Source of the DNA: Rubellimicrobium arenae
GTDB taxonomy: Bacteria > Pseudomonadota > Alphaproteobacteria > Rhodobacterales > Rhodobacteraceae
NCBI RefSeq assembly: GCF_017916295.1
Contig: NZ_JAFMSS010000015.1
Location: 11,998-75,997 of the forward strand
Length of the DNA stretch: 64,000 nt
Direction: 5' to 3'
The first letter of the stretch is position 1. Each line of letters begins with the position of its first letter. A program made the translations under genes and the position numbers. The notes under the pieces were generated by a model. It saw only the letters and a list, made by a program, of their open reading frames with translations, was not told the origin of the DNA and did no database searches. This document shows positions 1-8,729 of the stretch, one piece after another.

Positions 1-198
1 CGTGGGCTCGCCGAGCTCGGCCCCGGCCAGAAGGAAGCCAAGGCCCAGCGTCGTCTTGCCCGTGCCCGGCGTGCCTTCCACGAGGTAGAGCCGCTCGGGG
101 GTCAGGCCGCCGCCCAGGACGGCGTCGAGCCCGGCGATGCCGCTGGAAGCCAGGGCGGAAGGAGTGTCGTCCTGCATTCGCGGGATCTTCTCTTGCAT
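1..198 (-). CDS. KaiC-like RecA-superfamily ATPase, 5' part only
   Basis: The reverse strand encodes the first 66 residues of a protein that runs off the left edge. After a short polar N-terminus comes a G-I-x-G-L-D motif and a G-G-G-L stretch near residues 20-31. A strand leading into a Walker A loop, G-T-P-G-T-G-K-T-T, lies near residues 42-50. This order is typical of KaiC/RadA-like ATPases that bind ATP at subunit interfaces. The first ATG is at 198; an in-frame ATG at 177 has a better purine tract (GAGAAG) upstream and may be the real start. The second KaiC domain and any partner gene are outside the window, so the role (signalling or clock-like) cannot be judged. Confidence 0.75.
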   Translation of the reverse strand, partial: MQEKIPRMQDDTPSALASSGIAGLDAVLGGGLTPERLYLVEGTPGTGKTTLGLGFLLAGAELGEPT

Positions 199-517
199 GA
201 GGTCTAGGTCACGAACCACAAGGACGGGACGCGCCGGTGGGGTCCAGGCGCAGCGATCCATGTAGGGCGGACCCGGGGTCGCGTCGAACAGGAACACGGG
301 TCCGGCATGGTGCCATTCCCGCCCGTTCGCCGCACAAGTTGGATTCTCCGGCCTGGCTGCGGCTGGACCTCGAAGCGGCTCCTGCTCTAGCCAAGGACCC
401 AGGACAGACTGGGGGGAGGGCAGGCATGTCGACGGCGATCAGACGGGTCTCCGGCCATGCGGGACAGCAGGTCGACTGGCGGGGGCGGGGCGCGGGAACG
501 GCGGCGGGGATGGAGTC
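199..517. other. Intergenic region between divergent genes
   Basis: About 320 bases separate the KaiC-like gene (minus) from the sugar kinase gene (plus), so promoters for both should lie here. I see no convincing -35/-10 pair, no strong inverted repeat and no coding signal. The long reading frames crossing it are antisense shadows caused by high G+C. The kinase has a GGCGGGGATGGAG purine run just before its ATG. Confidence 0.5.
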
Positions 518-1462
518 ATGACGCGCGTCCTCGTGATCGGCGAGATCCTTGTCGAGATCATGGCCACGAAGCCCGGGCATGGCTTCCGCGAGCCGCTCGA
601 CCTTCGGGGGCCGTTCCCGTCGGGCGCGCCTGCGATCTTCGCGGACCAGCTGGCCCGGCAGGGGGTGCCGACGGCGATGATCGCCTGCGTGGGGGACGAC
701 GACTTCGGCCGTCTCAACCTCGACCGGCTGGGCCAGGCGGGCGTGGATACGACGGCGATCCGGGTGCATCCGACCGCCGTGACCGGCAGCGCCTTCGTGC
801 GCTACCGGCCCGAGGGCGGCCGGGACTTCGTCTTCAACATCGCCGACAGCGCCTCGGGGCGGCTGGACCGGTCCTCCTCGTCCGACAGGGCCGTCGAGGG
901 CGCCACGCATCTGCATGTGATGGGGTCGTCCCTGTCGACGCCGGCCATCGTGGAGCTGGTTCTCGACGCGGCCGAGCGGATCCGCCGGTCCGGCGGCACC
1001 ATCTCGTTCGATCCGAACATCCGCCCCGAGATCCTGGGCCATGGCGACATGCGGGCCACGCTGGACCGCGTGCTGGGCCTGACCGACCTGTTCCTTCCAA
1101 GCGAAGGCGAGGCGGCCATGTTCGCCGGCGCTCCGGACGACACGGCGGCGCTTCCGGTCCTGTTCGGCCGGGGCATCCGCGCGGTCGTGCTCAAGCTGGG
1201 GGCCCGGGGCTCGCGCTATGTCTCGCCCGAGGCCGACGTCGCCGCCCCGGGCTTCGCGGTCGAGGAGGTGGACCCGACCGGCGCGGGCGACACGTTTGGG
1301 GCGACGTTCCTGGCGGGCTGGTTCGCCGGCCTCCCCCCGCGCGAGGCGCTGCTCCGGGCCAATGCGGCGGGCGCGATGGCGGTCACCCGGCTCGGCCCCA
1401 TGGAGGGCGCGTCGGATCCCGCGCGCATCGACGCGTTCCTCCGGGATCAGCGGATCGTGTAG
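518..1462 (+). CDS. PfkB-family sugar kinase (tagatose kinase-like)
   Basis: A ribokinase/PfkB-fold ATP-dependent kinase of 314 residues, the normal length for the family. The C-terminal signature D-P-T-G-A-G-D-T-F lies at residues 252-260, with the catalytic base Asp258. The N-terminal G-E-I-L-V-E-I-M and P-S-G-A-P-A segments resemble kinases annotated for tagatose or related ketohexoses in rhizobia and rhodobacters. It sits tail to tail with the SDR operon of a polyol uptake system and overlaps that operon's last gene by 16 bp. It therefore probably phosphorylates the ketose made by those dehydrogenases. The family assignment is firm; the substrate is inferred. Confidence 0.85.
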   Translation: MTRVLVIGEILVEIMATKPGHGFREPLDLRGPFPSGAPAIFADQLARQGVPTAMIACVGDDDFGRLNLDRLGQAGVDTTAIRVHPTAVTGSAFVRYRPEGGRDFVFNIADSASGRLDRSSSSDRAVEGATHLHVMGSSLSTPAIVELVLDAAERIRRSGGTISFDPNIRPEILGHGDMRATLDRVLGLTDLFLPSEGEAAMFAGAPDDTAALPVLFGRGIRAVVLKLGARGSRYVSPEADVAAPGFAVEEVDPTGAGDTFGATFLAGWFAGLPPREALLRANAAGAMAVTRLGPMEGASDPARIDAFLRDQRIV

Positions 1463-2190
1463 CCGCCGTCGACCCGCAGGTTGGCGCCGTTGACCATCGC
1501 GGCGTCATCCCCGGCAAGATACAGCGCCGCGGCCGCGATCTCGTCCGGGCGGGCAAAGCGGCCCACGGGGATCTCGGCCCGGGCGCGCTCGCCCTTTTCG
1601 CCGGACCAGCCGGCAATGGCGAGCGGCGTCTCGACCACCGTGGGCGAGATGCAGTTGGACGTGATGCCGAAGCGGCCCCATTCCACCGCCAGGACCATGT
1701 TCAGCCCGATCAGCCCGGCCTTGCTCGCGCCGTAAAGGGCGTGGTCCTGAAGGCCGATCACGCCGGCCTGCGAGGCCATGTTGATCACGCGGCCCCGGCC
1801 CGAGACCCTGAGGAACGGGAAGGCGGCCCGGGCCATGAGCCAGGGCGCGCGCAGGTTCACCGCCATGACGCGGTCCCAGTCCTCGAGCCGGACCTCCTCG
1901 GCGGGCGCGACATGGCCCAGCCCCGCGTTGTTCACCAGGATGTCGATCCCGCCGAGCCGCTCGCCGACGCCGGTTACGGCGGCGGCGATGGCGTCCGGGT
2001 CGGACAGGTCGACGCGGACCGGCATGTGGCCGGGACCCAGGTCGGCGGCCAGATCGCCGGTCCCGTCCCGGTCCACGAGGGCCAGCCGAGCGCCGGCCCC
2101 CGCGAACCGGCGCGCGATGGCGCCCCCGATCCCTCCGGCCGCGCCGGTCACCAGCGCGACCCGACCCGCAAGGGCGCCGTTGGATGCCAT
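1447..2190 (-). CDS. SDR-family oxidoreductase, NAD-type
   Basis: A classical short-chain dehydrogenase of 247 residues. The cofactor motif T-G-x-x-x-G-I-G is at 15-22, and Asp40 at the end of the second strand favours NAD over NADP. N-N-A-G is at 87-90, and the catalytic residues are Ser140, Tyr153 and Lys157. The ATG at 2190 starts just ahead of the Rossmann fold; reading farther upstream only enters the previous gene. It is the last gene of the polyol transport operon, 11 bp after another SDR, and its 3' end overlaps the convergent kinase gene. The likely role is oxidation of a polyol or reduction of a ketose imported by the adjacent ABC transporter; the substrate is unknown. Confidence 0.85.
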   Translation of the reverse strand: MASNGALAGRVALVTGAAGGIGGAIARRFAGAGARLALVDRDGTGDLAADLGPGHMPVRVDLSDPDAIAAAVTGVGERLGGIDILVNNAGLGHVAPAEEVRLEDWDRVMAVNLRAPWLMARAAFPFLRVSGRGRVINMASQAGVIGLQDHALYGASKAGLIGLNMVLAVEWGRFGITSNCISPTVVETPLAIAGWSGEKGERARAEIPVGRFARPDEIAAAALYLAGDDAAMVNGANLRVDGGYTIR

Positions 2191-2201
2191 GTCCGGCGTC
2201 C

Positions 2202-2963
2202 TCAGCGGAGGGTGTAGCCGCCGTCGATCGTGACGACGCTGCCCGTCATGTAGCTGGACGCGTCCGTGCACAGGAACAGCGCGAGCGCGGCGATCTCCTC
2301 CACGGTGCCGGGTCGGCGCATGGGGGTCATGTCGGTCCAGACCCGCGCCCATTCCGGGTTGGCGAAGCCTCCCTCGGTCATGGCCGTGGTGATGTAGCCC
2401 GGCGCGATCGCGTTGACGCGGATGTTGTCCTCGGCCAGGTCGCTGGCCAGGCTCTTCGACAGCATGTGCACCGCCGCCTTCGAGGCGTTGTAGGCCGCCT
2501 GCTTCTGCGGGATGTTGCTGATGAGCCCCGAGATCGAGCCGATGTTCAGCATCACGCCGCCGCCCTGCGCCCGCATCGGGTGGATGGCGGCGCGGCAGGC
2601 GCGGAACACCGAATCGAAGTTGACGCCCATGAGCCGGCTGAGGCGGTCGTCGTCGAAATCCTCGGTCGCGCCGTGGTCCGCCACGCCCGCGTTGTTCACC
2701 AGGATGTCGAGCCGCCCGAAGTCCCGGATCACCCCCGAGACCAGAGCCTCGGCCGCGCCGTGCTCGAGCAGGTCCGCGGGGCGATACTCGACCTCGTGCC
2801 CGTCCGCCCGCAGCGACTCGGTGCCGCCCGGATCGGTCCGGGCCGAGATGATGACGCGCGCGCCGGCCTCGGCCAGGGCGCGGGCGATGGCGAGGCCAAT
2901 GCCCCGCGTGCCGCCCGTCACCAGCGCCACCTTTCCGTCCGCGCGGAAGCGTTCGATGATCAT
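2202..2963 (-). CDS. SDR-family oxidoreductase, probable NADP-type
   Basis: A short-chain dehydrogenase of 253 residues. The glycine-rich T-G-G-T-R-G-I-G is at 16-23, N-N-A-G at 90-93, and the catalytic Ser143, Tyr158 and Lys162 are all present. Residues S-A-R at 40-42 after the second strand suggest NADP preference, unlike the neighbouring SDR, which has Asp at that place. A strong AGGGAGG ribosome site lies before the ATG. It belongs to the minus-strand operon that starts with the solute-binding protein gene at 8604. Two SDRs and one zinc dehydrogenase in one operon suggest stepwise oxidation or epimerisation of a polyol. Confidence 0.85.
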   Translation of the reverse strand: MIIERFRADGKVALVTGGTRGIGLAIARALAEAGARVIISARTDPGGTESLRADGHEVEYRPADLLEHGAAEALVSGVIRDFGRLDILVNNAGVADHGATEDFDDDRLSRLMGVNFDSVFRACRAAIHPMRAQGGGVMLNIGSISGLISNIPQKQAAYNASKAAVHMLSKSLASDLAEDNIRVNAIAPGYITTAMTEGGFANPEWARVWTDMTPMRRPGTVEEIAALALFLCTDASSYMTGSVVTIDGGYTLR

Positions 2964-2988
2964 TCCAGTCCTCCCTTGGCTGCGCCCA

Positions 2989-4104
2989 TCAGGGCCGCAG
3001 CGTCACCTTGAGCGAGGCCGAGCCGTCGATCACCATCTGGATCCCCTTCTCGAACTCCTCGAGGGGCAGTTTGTGGCTGATGATCTCGTCCATCGGCAAG
3101 CGCCCTTCCGCGATCATGCGGATTGCGGTCTCGTAGGCATGGGGGCTGAGGTGCACGCCCTTGATGTCGAGCTCCTTGGTGTCGCCGATGATCGACCAGT
3201 CGGCGGTCACCAGCTCGCGGAAAACCGAGAACTCGATGAAGCGGCCGCGCTTGCGGATCATGTCGAGGCCTTGCGTCACCGCGCGGGGGGCGCCGGTCGC
3301 CTCGATGTAGACGTCGCAGCCGTAGCCGCCGGTCAGCTCCTTCACCTTCGACACCGCGTCCTCGTCGCGCGGGTTGATGGTGAGGTCGGCGCCGCACTTC
3401 CGCGCCAGCTCCAGCCGGGCCGGGTGGAGGTCGAGCGCGATCAGCATCTTCGGGCTCTTCATCCGCGCGGCCGCGACCATGCCAAGGCCCAGGGACCCGC
3501 AGCCCGCGATCACCACCACGTCGTTGAAGCGGATCTCGGCCCGGTTGACGGTATGGACGGCGCAGCCCAGCGGCTCCACGAACACGCCGTGCTCGGGGTC
3601 CATGCCTTCGGGCAGCTTGTAGTTCAGCGCCTTCTTCGGGAAGACCATGTATTCCGCCCAGGAGCCGGGCGTCCGCTGGTGGAAGCCGTAGATGTCGTGC
3701 GGCTCGCAGAGCCAGTAGAGCCCTTCCTTGCAGTACAGGCAGTCGCCGCAGGGCACGATCTGTTCGGAGCAGACATGGTCGCCGATCTTGAGGCCGTCGC
3801 GGCCCTCCGCGCCCTCGCCGAAGGCCACGACCTGCGCCACGAACTCGTGGCCCACGGTGATGGGGGGCTCGATGTAGCGGCCCTGGCCGTCGTTGCTGCC
3901 CCAGATCTTGGGCGCGCCGTCGTAGCACTTGCCGTCCGAGGCGCAGACCCCGGCCAGGATGACCCGCACCAGCACCTCGCCGGGCCCGGGCTTGGGCACG
4001 GGCAGCTCCTCCAGGCGGTAGTCGCGCGGGCCATGGCAGACCACCGCCTTCATCGTGTCCGGGATGACCGAAGCGTCGGTCGCGGGGGAAGTCTGGATGT
4101 TCAT
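2989..4104 (-). CDS. Zinc-dependent MDR alcohol dehydrogenase (erythritol/L-threitol dehydrogenase-like)
   Basis: A medium-chain dehydrogenase of 371 residues. Catalytic zinc ligands are Cys54 and the His86-Glu87 pair. The structural zinc lobe is complete (Cys119, Cys122, Cys125, Cys133), and a Rossmann motif G-C-G-S-L-G-L-G follows in the middle. The start at 4104 overlaps the ATPase stop (ATGA). This choice removes a spurious 24-residue N-terminal extension. The overall sequence resembles enzymes annotated as erythritol/L-threitol dehydrogenase, which oxidise C4 polyols to erythrulose. Placement inside a polyol ABC operon agrees, but sorbitol- or xylitol-type substrates cannot be excluded. 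Confidence 0.85.
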   Translation of the reverse strand: MNIQTSPATDASVIPDTMKAVVCHGPRDYRLEELPVPKPGPGEVLVRVILAGVCASDGKCYDGAPKIWGSNDGQGRYIEPPITVGHEFVAQVVAFGEGAEGRDGLKIGDHVCSEQIVPCGDCLYCKEGLYWLCEPHDIYGFHQRTPGSWAEYMVFPKKALNYKLPEGMDPEHGVFVEPLGCAVHTVNRAEIRFNDVVVIAGCGSLGLGMVAAARMKSPKMLIALDLHPARLELARKCGADLTINPRDEDAVSKVKELTGGYGCDVYIEATGAPRAVTQGLDMIRKRGRFIEFSVFRELVTADWSIIGDTKELDIKGVHLSPHAYETAIRMIAEGRLPMDEIISHKLPLEEFEKGIQMVIDGSASLKVTLRP

Positions 4105-5174
4105 GCGGTCACCTGCTGCAGATGCGGGACGGGACGGCGGATGCGAAGGCCGTCGGCCGGGTTGAAGAAGAGGCACTGGGACGCGGGCACATCGAAGGCG
4201 ACGGGCGAGCCGATGGCGGGACGGTGCTTCTTGTCCGTCCTCAGCATGGCGCGGGCCCCCCCGACCTCGACGACAAGGTATGTGGCCTCGCCGGTGGGCT
4301 CAACCTCGAAAACGGTGCCCTGGAAGGCGCCGGCGGGGGCCAGCGTGACGTCCTCGGCCCGGAAGCCCAGGGTCGCGGGGCCGCGGCCGGGCGATCCGGG
4401 GACGGTCACGCCCGGCGCGCGGAACACGCCGTCCACCACCTCGCCGGTGACGAAGTTCATGGGGGGCGAGCCGATGAAGCCCGCGACGAAGAGGTTCGCC
4501 GGATCGTCGTAGATCTCGTCCGGGGTGCCGATCTGCTGGATGGCCCCCTTGTTCATCAGCACGATCCGGTCGGCCAGCGTCATGGCCTCGATCTGGTCGT
4601 GGGTGACGTAGATCATCGTCACGCCGATCGTGCGCTGGAGGTGCTTGATCTCGGCCCGCATCGCCACGCGGAGCTTGGCGTCGAGGTTGGAGAGGGGCTC
4701 GTCCAGCAGGAACACCTTGGGGTCGCGCACCAGGGCGCGGGCCAGGGCGACCCGCTGCCGCTGTCCGCCCGAAAGGTCCTTGGGCAGCCGCTGGAGATAA
4801 TCGGTGAGGTCCACCTTCCGCGCGGCGTCAAGGACCTGCTCGCGCGCCTTGGCCTTGTCGACGCGCGTCACCTTCAGAGGGTAGCCGATGTTCTCGGCCA
4901 CCGTCATGTGGGGGTAGAGCGCGTAGTTCTGGAACACCATCGCCACGTTGCGGCGGCGGGGGTGGACGTTCGTCACGTCCTCCTGCCCGAACAGGAGCTT
5001 GCCGGAGGTCACCTCCTCCAGGCCGGCGATGATGCGCATGGTGGTGGACTTGCCGCAGCCCGACGGGCCGAGGAGCACCAGGAATTCGCCGTCCGGGATA
5101 TGGAGGTCGAGCGACTTGAGCGCCTCGAAGGACCCCCAGTTCTTGCGGACGGATTGCAGCGTGACGGAGGCCAA
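4101..5174 (-). CDS. Sugar ABC transporter ATP-binding protein (MalK/UgpC family)
   Basis: The cytoplasmic ATPase of the adjacent importer, 357 residues. Walker A (G-P-S-G-C-G-K-S-T) is near 36-44, the signature L-S-G-G-Q-R-Q-R near 134, and Walker B is followed by D-E-P-L-S-N-L-D. The C-terminal TOBE/regulatory region typical of MalK and UgpC follows. No ATG exists in frame upstream before a stop at 5190-5192, so the start must be TTG at 5174; AAGGGG lies eight bases before it. It overlaps the zinc dehydrogenase start by four bases and serves the two permeases encoded upstream. Confidence 0.9.
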   Translation of the reverse strand: MASVTLQSVRKNWGSFEALKSLDLHIPDGEFLVLLGPSGCGKSTTMRIIAGLEEVTSGKLLFGQEDVTNVHPRRRNVAMVFQNYALYPHMTVAENIGYPLKVTRVDKAKAREQVLDAARKVDLTDYLQRLPKDLSGGQRQRVALARALVRDPKVFLLDEPLSNLDAKLRVAMRAEIKHLQRTIGVTMIYVTHDQIEAMTLADRIVLMNKGAIQQIGTPDEIYDDPANLFVAGFIGSPPMNFVTGEVVDGVFRAPGVTVPGSPGRGPATLGFRAEDVTLAPAGAFQGTVFEVEPTGEATYLVVEVGGARAMLRTDKKHRPAIGSPVAFDVPASQCLFFNPADGLRIRRPVPHLQQVTA

Positions 5175-5178
5175 GGAA

Positions 5179-5370
5179 CTATCCCCTTCTCACGATCACC
5201 GCGCCCAGGATCACGGACAGCACCGTCGCGATCCAGAGGGGCAGGGTGGGTTCCAGGAAGCGCATCCACAGGAGATGGATGGCGACGAACAGCACGACCG
5301 AGATGAAGACGCGGTCGAAGGCATTGGTGCGGATGGGCAGGAAGCCCCGGCGGTCGGGCATGGCGATCAT
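5179..5370 (-). CDS. Short DUF2160-like membrane protein
   Basis: A 63-residue protein with two predicted membrane helices (residues about 18-34 and 42-58), separated by a short loop. The segment R-R-G-F-L-P-I followed by a D-R-x-F-I-S stretch matches the second half of DUF2160, a small membrane protein found in glycerol and polyol ABC operons. The usual N-terminal third of DUF2160 is absent. Its ATG overlaps the stop of the upstream permease (ATGA) and the ATPase gene follows at once, so it is cotranscribed and probably an accessory part of the transporter. The reading frame has no damage; being short could be natural or a truncation. Confidence 0.7.
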   Translation of the reverse strand: MIAMPDRRGFLPIRTNAFDRVFISVVLFVAIHLLWMRFLEPTLPLWIATVLSVILGAVIVRRG

Positions 5371-6212
5371 CCCTTGACGGCTCCGAAGGTGAGGCCGGCG
5401 ACGATGTGCTTCTGCACGAGCGCCAGCACGAGCGCGGCGGGCAGCAGCGTGAGCATCGCCACGGCGGCCATCTGGCCCCAGTTGGTGCCCGTGACGGTGA
5501 CGAACTCGGCCAGGCCCGTGGTGATGGTGCGGGCGTTCACCGAGGTCAGGGTGGAGGCGAACAGGTACTCGTTCCAGGCGAAGACCCAGGTCAGGATGCC
5601 CGTCACCGCGATCCCGGGGCCGGCCAGGGGGATGATGACGGTCCGCAGCACCTGCCAGGTCGAGGCGCCGTCGACATAGGCGGCCTCGTCCAGCTCGGCC
5701 GGGATGCCGTCGATGATCCCCTGCAGCAGCCAGAAGGCGAAGGGCAGGTTCAGCACGCAGTAGAGCAGGATGAGCCCGATCCGCGTGTCGAAGAGCGACC
5801 ATTCGCCGACCGAGAAGACCCCGGTGAACAGGAGGTAGAGCGGCAGCAGGAAGGCGGCGGGCGGGGCCATCCGGTTGGTCAGCACCCAGAAGAAGATGTT
5901 GTCCTTGCCCTTCATCCGGTAGCGCGACATCGCATAGGCCGCCAGCAGCCCCAGCGCGCACACGAGCGCGGCGTTCGCCGTCGAGACGATCAGCGAGTTC
6001 AGCATGTACTTCTGGAAGGCCGGGTTCGTGATGACGATGGCGTAGTTGTCCCAGGTCATCCGGCCGATGTTCAGCAGGAAGCTCGGCTTCCCGAACAGGT
6101 CCGCGCGCTGCTTCACGGACACCAGGAACATCCACCAGATCGGCACCAGGGTCATGAGCGAGAACAGCACCCAGAGCGCGAAGGTGATCCACTTCGATCC
6201 GGCGCGGGTCAT
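5367..6212 (-). CDS. Sugar ABC transporter permease (MalG type)
   Basis: An inner-membrane permease of 281 residues with six likely transmembrane segments. The EAA loop that contacts the ATPase is near residues 175-195 (E-A-A-Y-V-D-G-A). The C-terminus ends in F-G-A-V-K-G, typical of the second permease (MalG/UgpE side) of carbohydrate importers. The start overlaps the stop of the upstream permease by the ATGA arrangement, and the stop overlaps the small DUF2160-like gene, so translation is probably coupled through the operon. Confidence 0.9.
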   Translation of the reverse strand: MTRAGSKWITFALWVLFSLMTLVPIWWMFLVSVKQRADLFGKPSFLLNIGRMTWDNYAIVITNPAFQKYMLNSLIVSTANAALVCALGLLAAYAMSRYRMKGKDNIFFWVLTNRMAPPAAFLLPLYLLFTGVFSVGEWSLFDTRIGLILLYCVLNLPFAFWLLQGIIDGIPAELDEAAYVDGASTWQVLRTVIIPLAGPGIAVTGILTWVFAWNEYLFASTLTSVNARTITTGLAEFVTVTGTNWGQMAAVAMLTLLPAALVLALVQKHIVAGLTFGAVKG

Positions 6213-7084
6213 AGCGGGCGCTCCTTGCGGGCGGTCATCGCGACATACAGCAGCCAGCAGATGACGATGGTGAGATACAGGGTCAGAAGCGACATCGCCG
6301 ATCCATAGCCGTAGTCGGTCTTGGGAAAGACGATCTTCCAGATGTGCAGGCCGATGAAGCGCGTCTCGGCGCCGGGACCGCCCTGGGTCAGCATCCAGAC
6401 CTCGTCGACCACGCGCAGGGCGTCCATGATGCGGATGAAGATCGTGGTCAGCAGCACCGGCTTCATGGCCGGCAGGATGATGTCCCAGAAGATCTGGACC
6501 TCGTTGGCGCCGTCGATCCGGGCCTGCTCGACCGGCTCCTGCGGAAGGTTCGACAGGCCCGCCAGCAGCGTCAGCGTCACGAAGGGCGTCCAGTGCCAGA
6601 TGTCCATCAGGACCACGGAGGCGAAGGCCTGGTCGGGGAACATCGAAAGCCGGTAGTCGATGCCGAACCAGTTCTTCAGGTAGTAGGGGATGGGGCCTAG
6701 CCCCGGCACCGTCATCAGCCGCCAGGTCGCGCCCACGGCGATGGGGGCGATCATCAGCGGCAGCGTGTGGACGGCGCGGAAGAACTTCTTGAACGGGAAG
6801 TCCCGCATCATCAGCCGCGCGAGCGCGAAGCCGATCGCCACCTGGCTGACGAGCACATAGAGCGTGAACTTGAGCGTGAGCCAGATCGACTTGAGGAACT
6901 CGGCGTCATGGACCAGCCGGCGGAAGTTGTTGGCCGCGGCCCATTGCGGCTCGGGGTTCACCGCGAACAGGTTCCAGTCGAAGAACGACGTGAGAAGCAC
7001 GTAGATGAACGGCATCACGCCGGTGAAGACAAGGATGACGATGGTCGGCAGCAGGAGCAGCCAGCCCGTGGTCGAGGAGCGCAT
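6209..7084 (-). CDS. Sugar ABC transporter permease (MalF type)
   Basis: An inner-membrane permease of 291 residues that pairs with the following gene product. The first helix (L-L-L-P-T-I-V-I-L-V-F) opens the protein, and the EAA motif appears as E-Q-A-R-I-D-G-A-N near residue 188. The last helix ends close to the C-terminus. It lies between the solute-binding protein gene and the second permease, in the normal order for carbohydrate uptake family 1 importers. It is preceded by a 98-bp gap containing a strong hairpin. Confidence 0.9.
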   Translation of the reverse strand: MRSSTTGWLLLLPTIVILVFTGVMPFIYVLLTSFFDWNLFAVNPEPQWAAANNFRRLVHDAEFLKSIWLTLKFTLYVLVSQVAIGFALARLMMRDFPFKKFFRAVHTLPLMIAPIAVGATWRLMTVPGLGPIPYYLKNWFGIDYRLSMFPDQAFASVVLMDIWHWTPFVTLTLLAGLSNLPQEPVEQARIDGANEVQIFWDIILPAMKPVLLTTIFIRIMDALRVVDEVWMLTQGGPGAETRFIGLHIWKIVFPKTDYGYGSAMSLLTLYLTIVICWLLYVAMTARKERPL

Positions 7085-7146
7085 GTCGGTGAGATCCCGG
7101 AGGAGGTGGGGCGCCTTGGCCCGAGGCTCGGGGCCCGGCTTGGGGG

Positions 7147-7172
7147 CCGGGGCGCGGACTGGCGCGCCCCGG
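7147..7172 (-). promoter_or_regulatory. Intercistronic hairpin between binding-protein and permease genes
   Basis: A perfect 10-bp inverted repeat (CCGGGGCGCG with CGCGCCCCGG) around a six-base loop, in the gap between the solute-binding protein stop and the first permease. No T tract follows, so it is not a simple terminator. Such stem-loops commonly protect the upstream mRNA or cause partial termination, giving more binding protein than permease. That function is inferred from position. Confidence 0.6.
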
Positions 7173-7182
7173 CGATCCGGCG

Positions 7183-8604
7183 TCAGTTGGCCGTGTAGCC
7201 CAGGTTCTTGAGCTCGGTCTCGGTGGTCTCGGCCATCTTGTCGAGGGCTTCCTGCGGCGTGAGGTTGCCGATGATGGCCTCGTAGATGAAGGGCGCGGTC
7301 GCCTCGCGGACCTGGTTGTGGAACGGGTAGGGCGGAGCGCCGGCGAAGAGGTCGCCGCTGTCCTTCATCAGCGTGAAGTAGTGGTCGGTCTTGGCGTCGA
7401 TCTCCTGGACCTTGGGATCGTCGTAGGTGCTGTTCAGCACGATGCGGCCGCCGGCCTCGGCCCAGTCGGCCTGGACCTCGGGCTGCGCGATGTATTCCAT
7501 GAACAGCAGGGCCGCTTCCTTGTTCTTGGAGGAATGCGGGATCCCGAAGGCGCCGCCGTCATAGTAGCCGATGTAGCCGTTGCCGGCCTGGGCTTCCTCC
7601 ATCACGCCCTCGGCGGTCGGGGGAAGGGCCACGCCGACATTGCCCACGACCGAGGACTTCTCGGCGTTGGTGGCGATCCAGGTGGCGTTCTCGCCGTAGA
7701 CGAGGCCCTGCGCCGCGCGGCCGGCGGCGAAGGAGGACGCGACCTCGTCCCAGGTCGAGGCGGTCGCCTCGGGCGGGGCGTACTTGATGAGGTCGAGCCA
7801 GAAGGTCAGCGCCTCGACGGCCTCGGGCGAGTTCATCCGGCCGCCATGCTCCACCGAGGCGGTCCAGGTGTCCTGGTTGATGCCCCAGTTGTAGACGCCA
7901 TAGAGCGGCGCGATCGATTCCCAGAACTCGTACCAGGATGCGGGGTGGCCCGAGGCGGCCTGGACGGTGGTGCCGTAAAGCTCCTCGCCGTTGTCGAGGC
8001 CGTACTGGGTGAAGAACTCGGCGATGTCGTGCCATTGCTGGAACGTCTTGGCCGGGGCGAGCTCGTAGCCGTACTTCTCCTGGAAGGAGGCCTTGATCTC
8101 GGGGTTCTCGAACAGGTCCTTGCGGTAAAGGTAGACCTTGATGAAGGCTTCCATCGGGACGCCGAACACGTCGCCGTCGGCGTTCTTGAAGTAGTCGATG
8201 AAGCTCGTGAAGTTGTCGAAGCTGAACTCCGGATTCACGAGGGCGGGGTTCTCCGCCATCATCTTGGTCATGTCGACCAGGAAGTCGCGCGACAGGTAGG
8301 AATAGATCGCGTCCTGCTCGATGTAGACGAAGTCATAGATGCCGGACCCGGCTTCCATGTCCTTGATCGCCTTGTCGTACATCTGATCCCAGGAGGTCGT
8401 CTCGAACTCCACCTGGATGCCGGTCGCCTCGGTGAACTTGGGCGCGAGCACGTCGCGGACGTAGTTGGACGGCGGGGTGCTTTCGGACACGCCGCGGATC
8501 GTGACGCCCTGATAGGCGGCTCCGGCGTCGGACCAGAAATCGGCCATCGCCGGCGAGGCGACGGCCAGGGCCACGAAGGACGTGGCGAGATGGCGCATGA
8601 ACAC
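7183..8604 (-). CDS. Extracellular solute-binding protein of polyol/sugar ABC importer
   Basis: A periplasmic binding protein (family 1 type) of 473 residues. An N-terminal signal peptide has a hydrophobic core F-V-A-L-A-V-A-S-P-A and a cleavage site after A-M-A near residue 21. It is the first gene of the minus operon and should determine which polyol or sugar is delivered to the permeases. Two starts are possible: GTG at 8604 and ATG at 8598. GTG has the better spacing (seven bases) from the AGGGAGG ribosome site. It is divergent from a SorC-type regulator, with an operator-like palindrome in between. Confidence 0.9.
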   Translation of the reverse strand: MFMRHLATSFVALAVASPAMADFWSDAGAAYQGVTIRGVSESTPPSNYVRDVLAPKFTEATGIQVEFETTSWDQMYDKAIKDMEAGSGIYDFVYIEQDAIYSYLSRDFLVDMTKMMAENPALVNPEFSFDNFTSFIDYFKNADGDVFGVPMEAFIKVYLYRKDLFENPEIKASFQEKYGYELAPAKTFQQWHDIAEFFTQYGLDNGEELYGTTVQAASGHPASWYEFWESIAPLYGVYNWGINQDTWTASVEHGGRMNSPEAVEALTFWLDLIKYAPPEATASTWDEVASSFAAGRAAQGLVYGENATWIATNAEKSSVVGNVGVALPPTAEGVMEEAQAGNGYIGYYDGGAFGIPHSSKNKEAALLFMEYIAQPEVQADWAEAGGRIVLNSTYDDPKVQEIDAKTDHYFTLMKDSGDLFAGAPPYPFHNQVREATAPFIYEAIIGNLTPQEALDKMAETTETELKNLGYTAN

Positions 8605-8729
8605 GGTGCTTCCTCCCTGCCGATCGGCCCCCGTCCGGGAGGTTCGCCGGCATGTTGTTACTCTCCCCCCTGCCGATCCGTCTGCGGGATCCGGTCAGGA
8701 CATCGCCAAGCTACTCAAGCGCGATAAGA

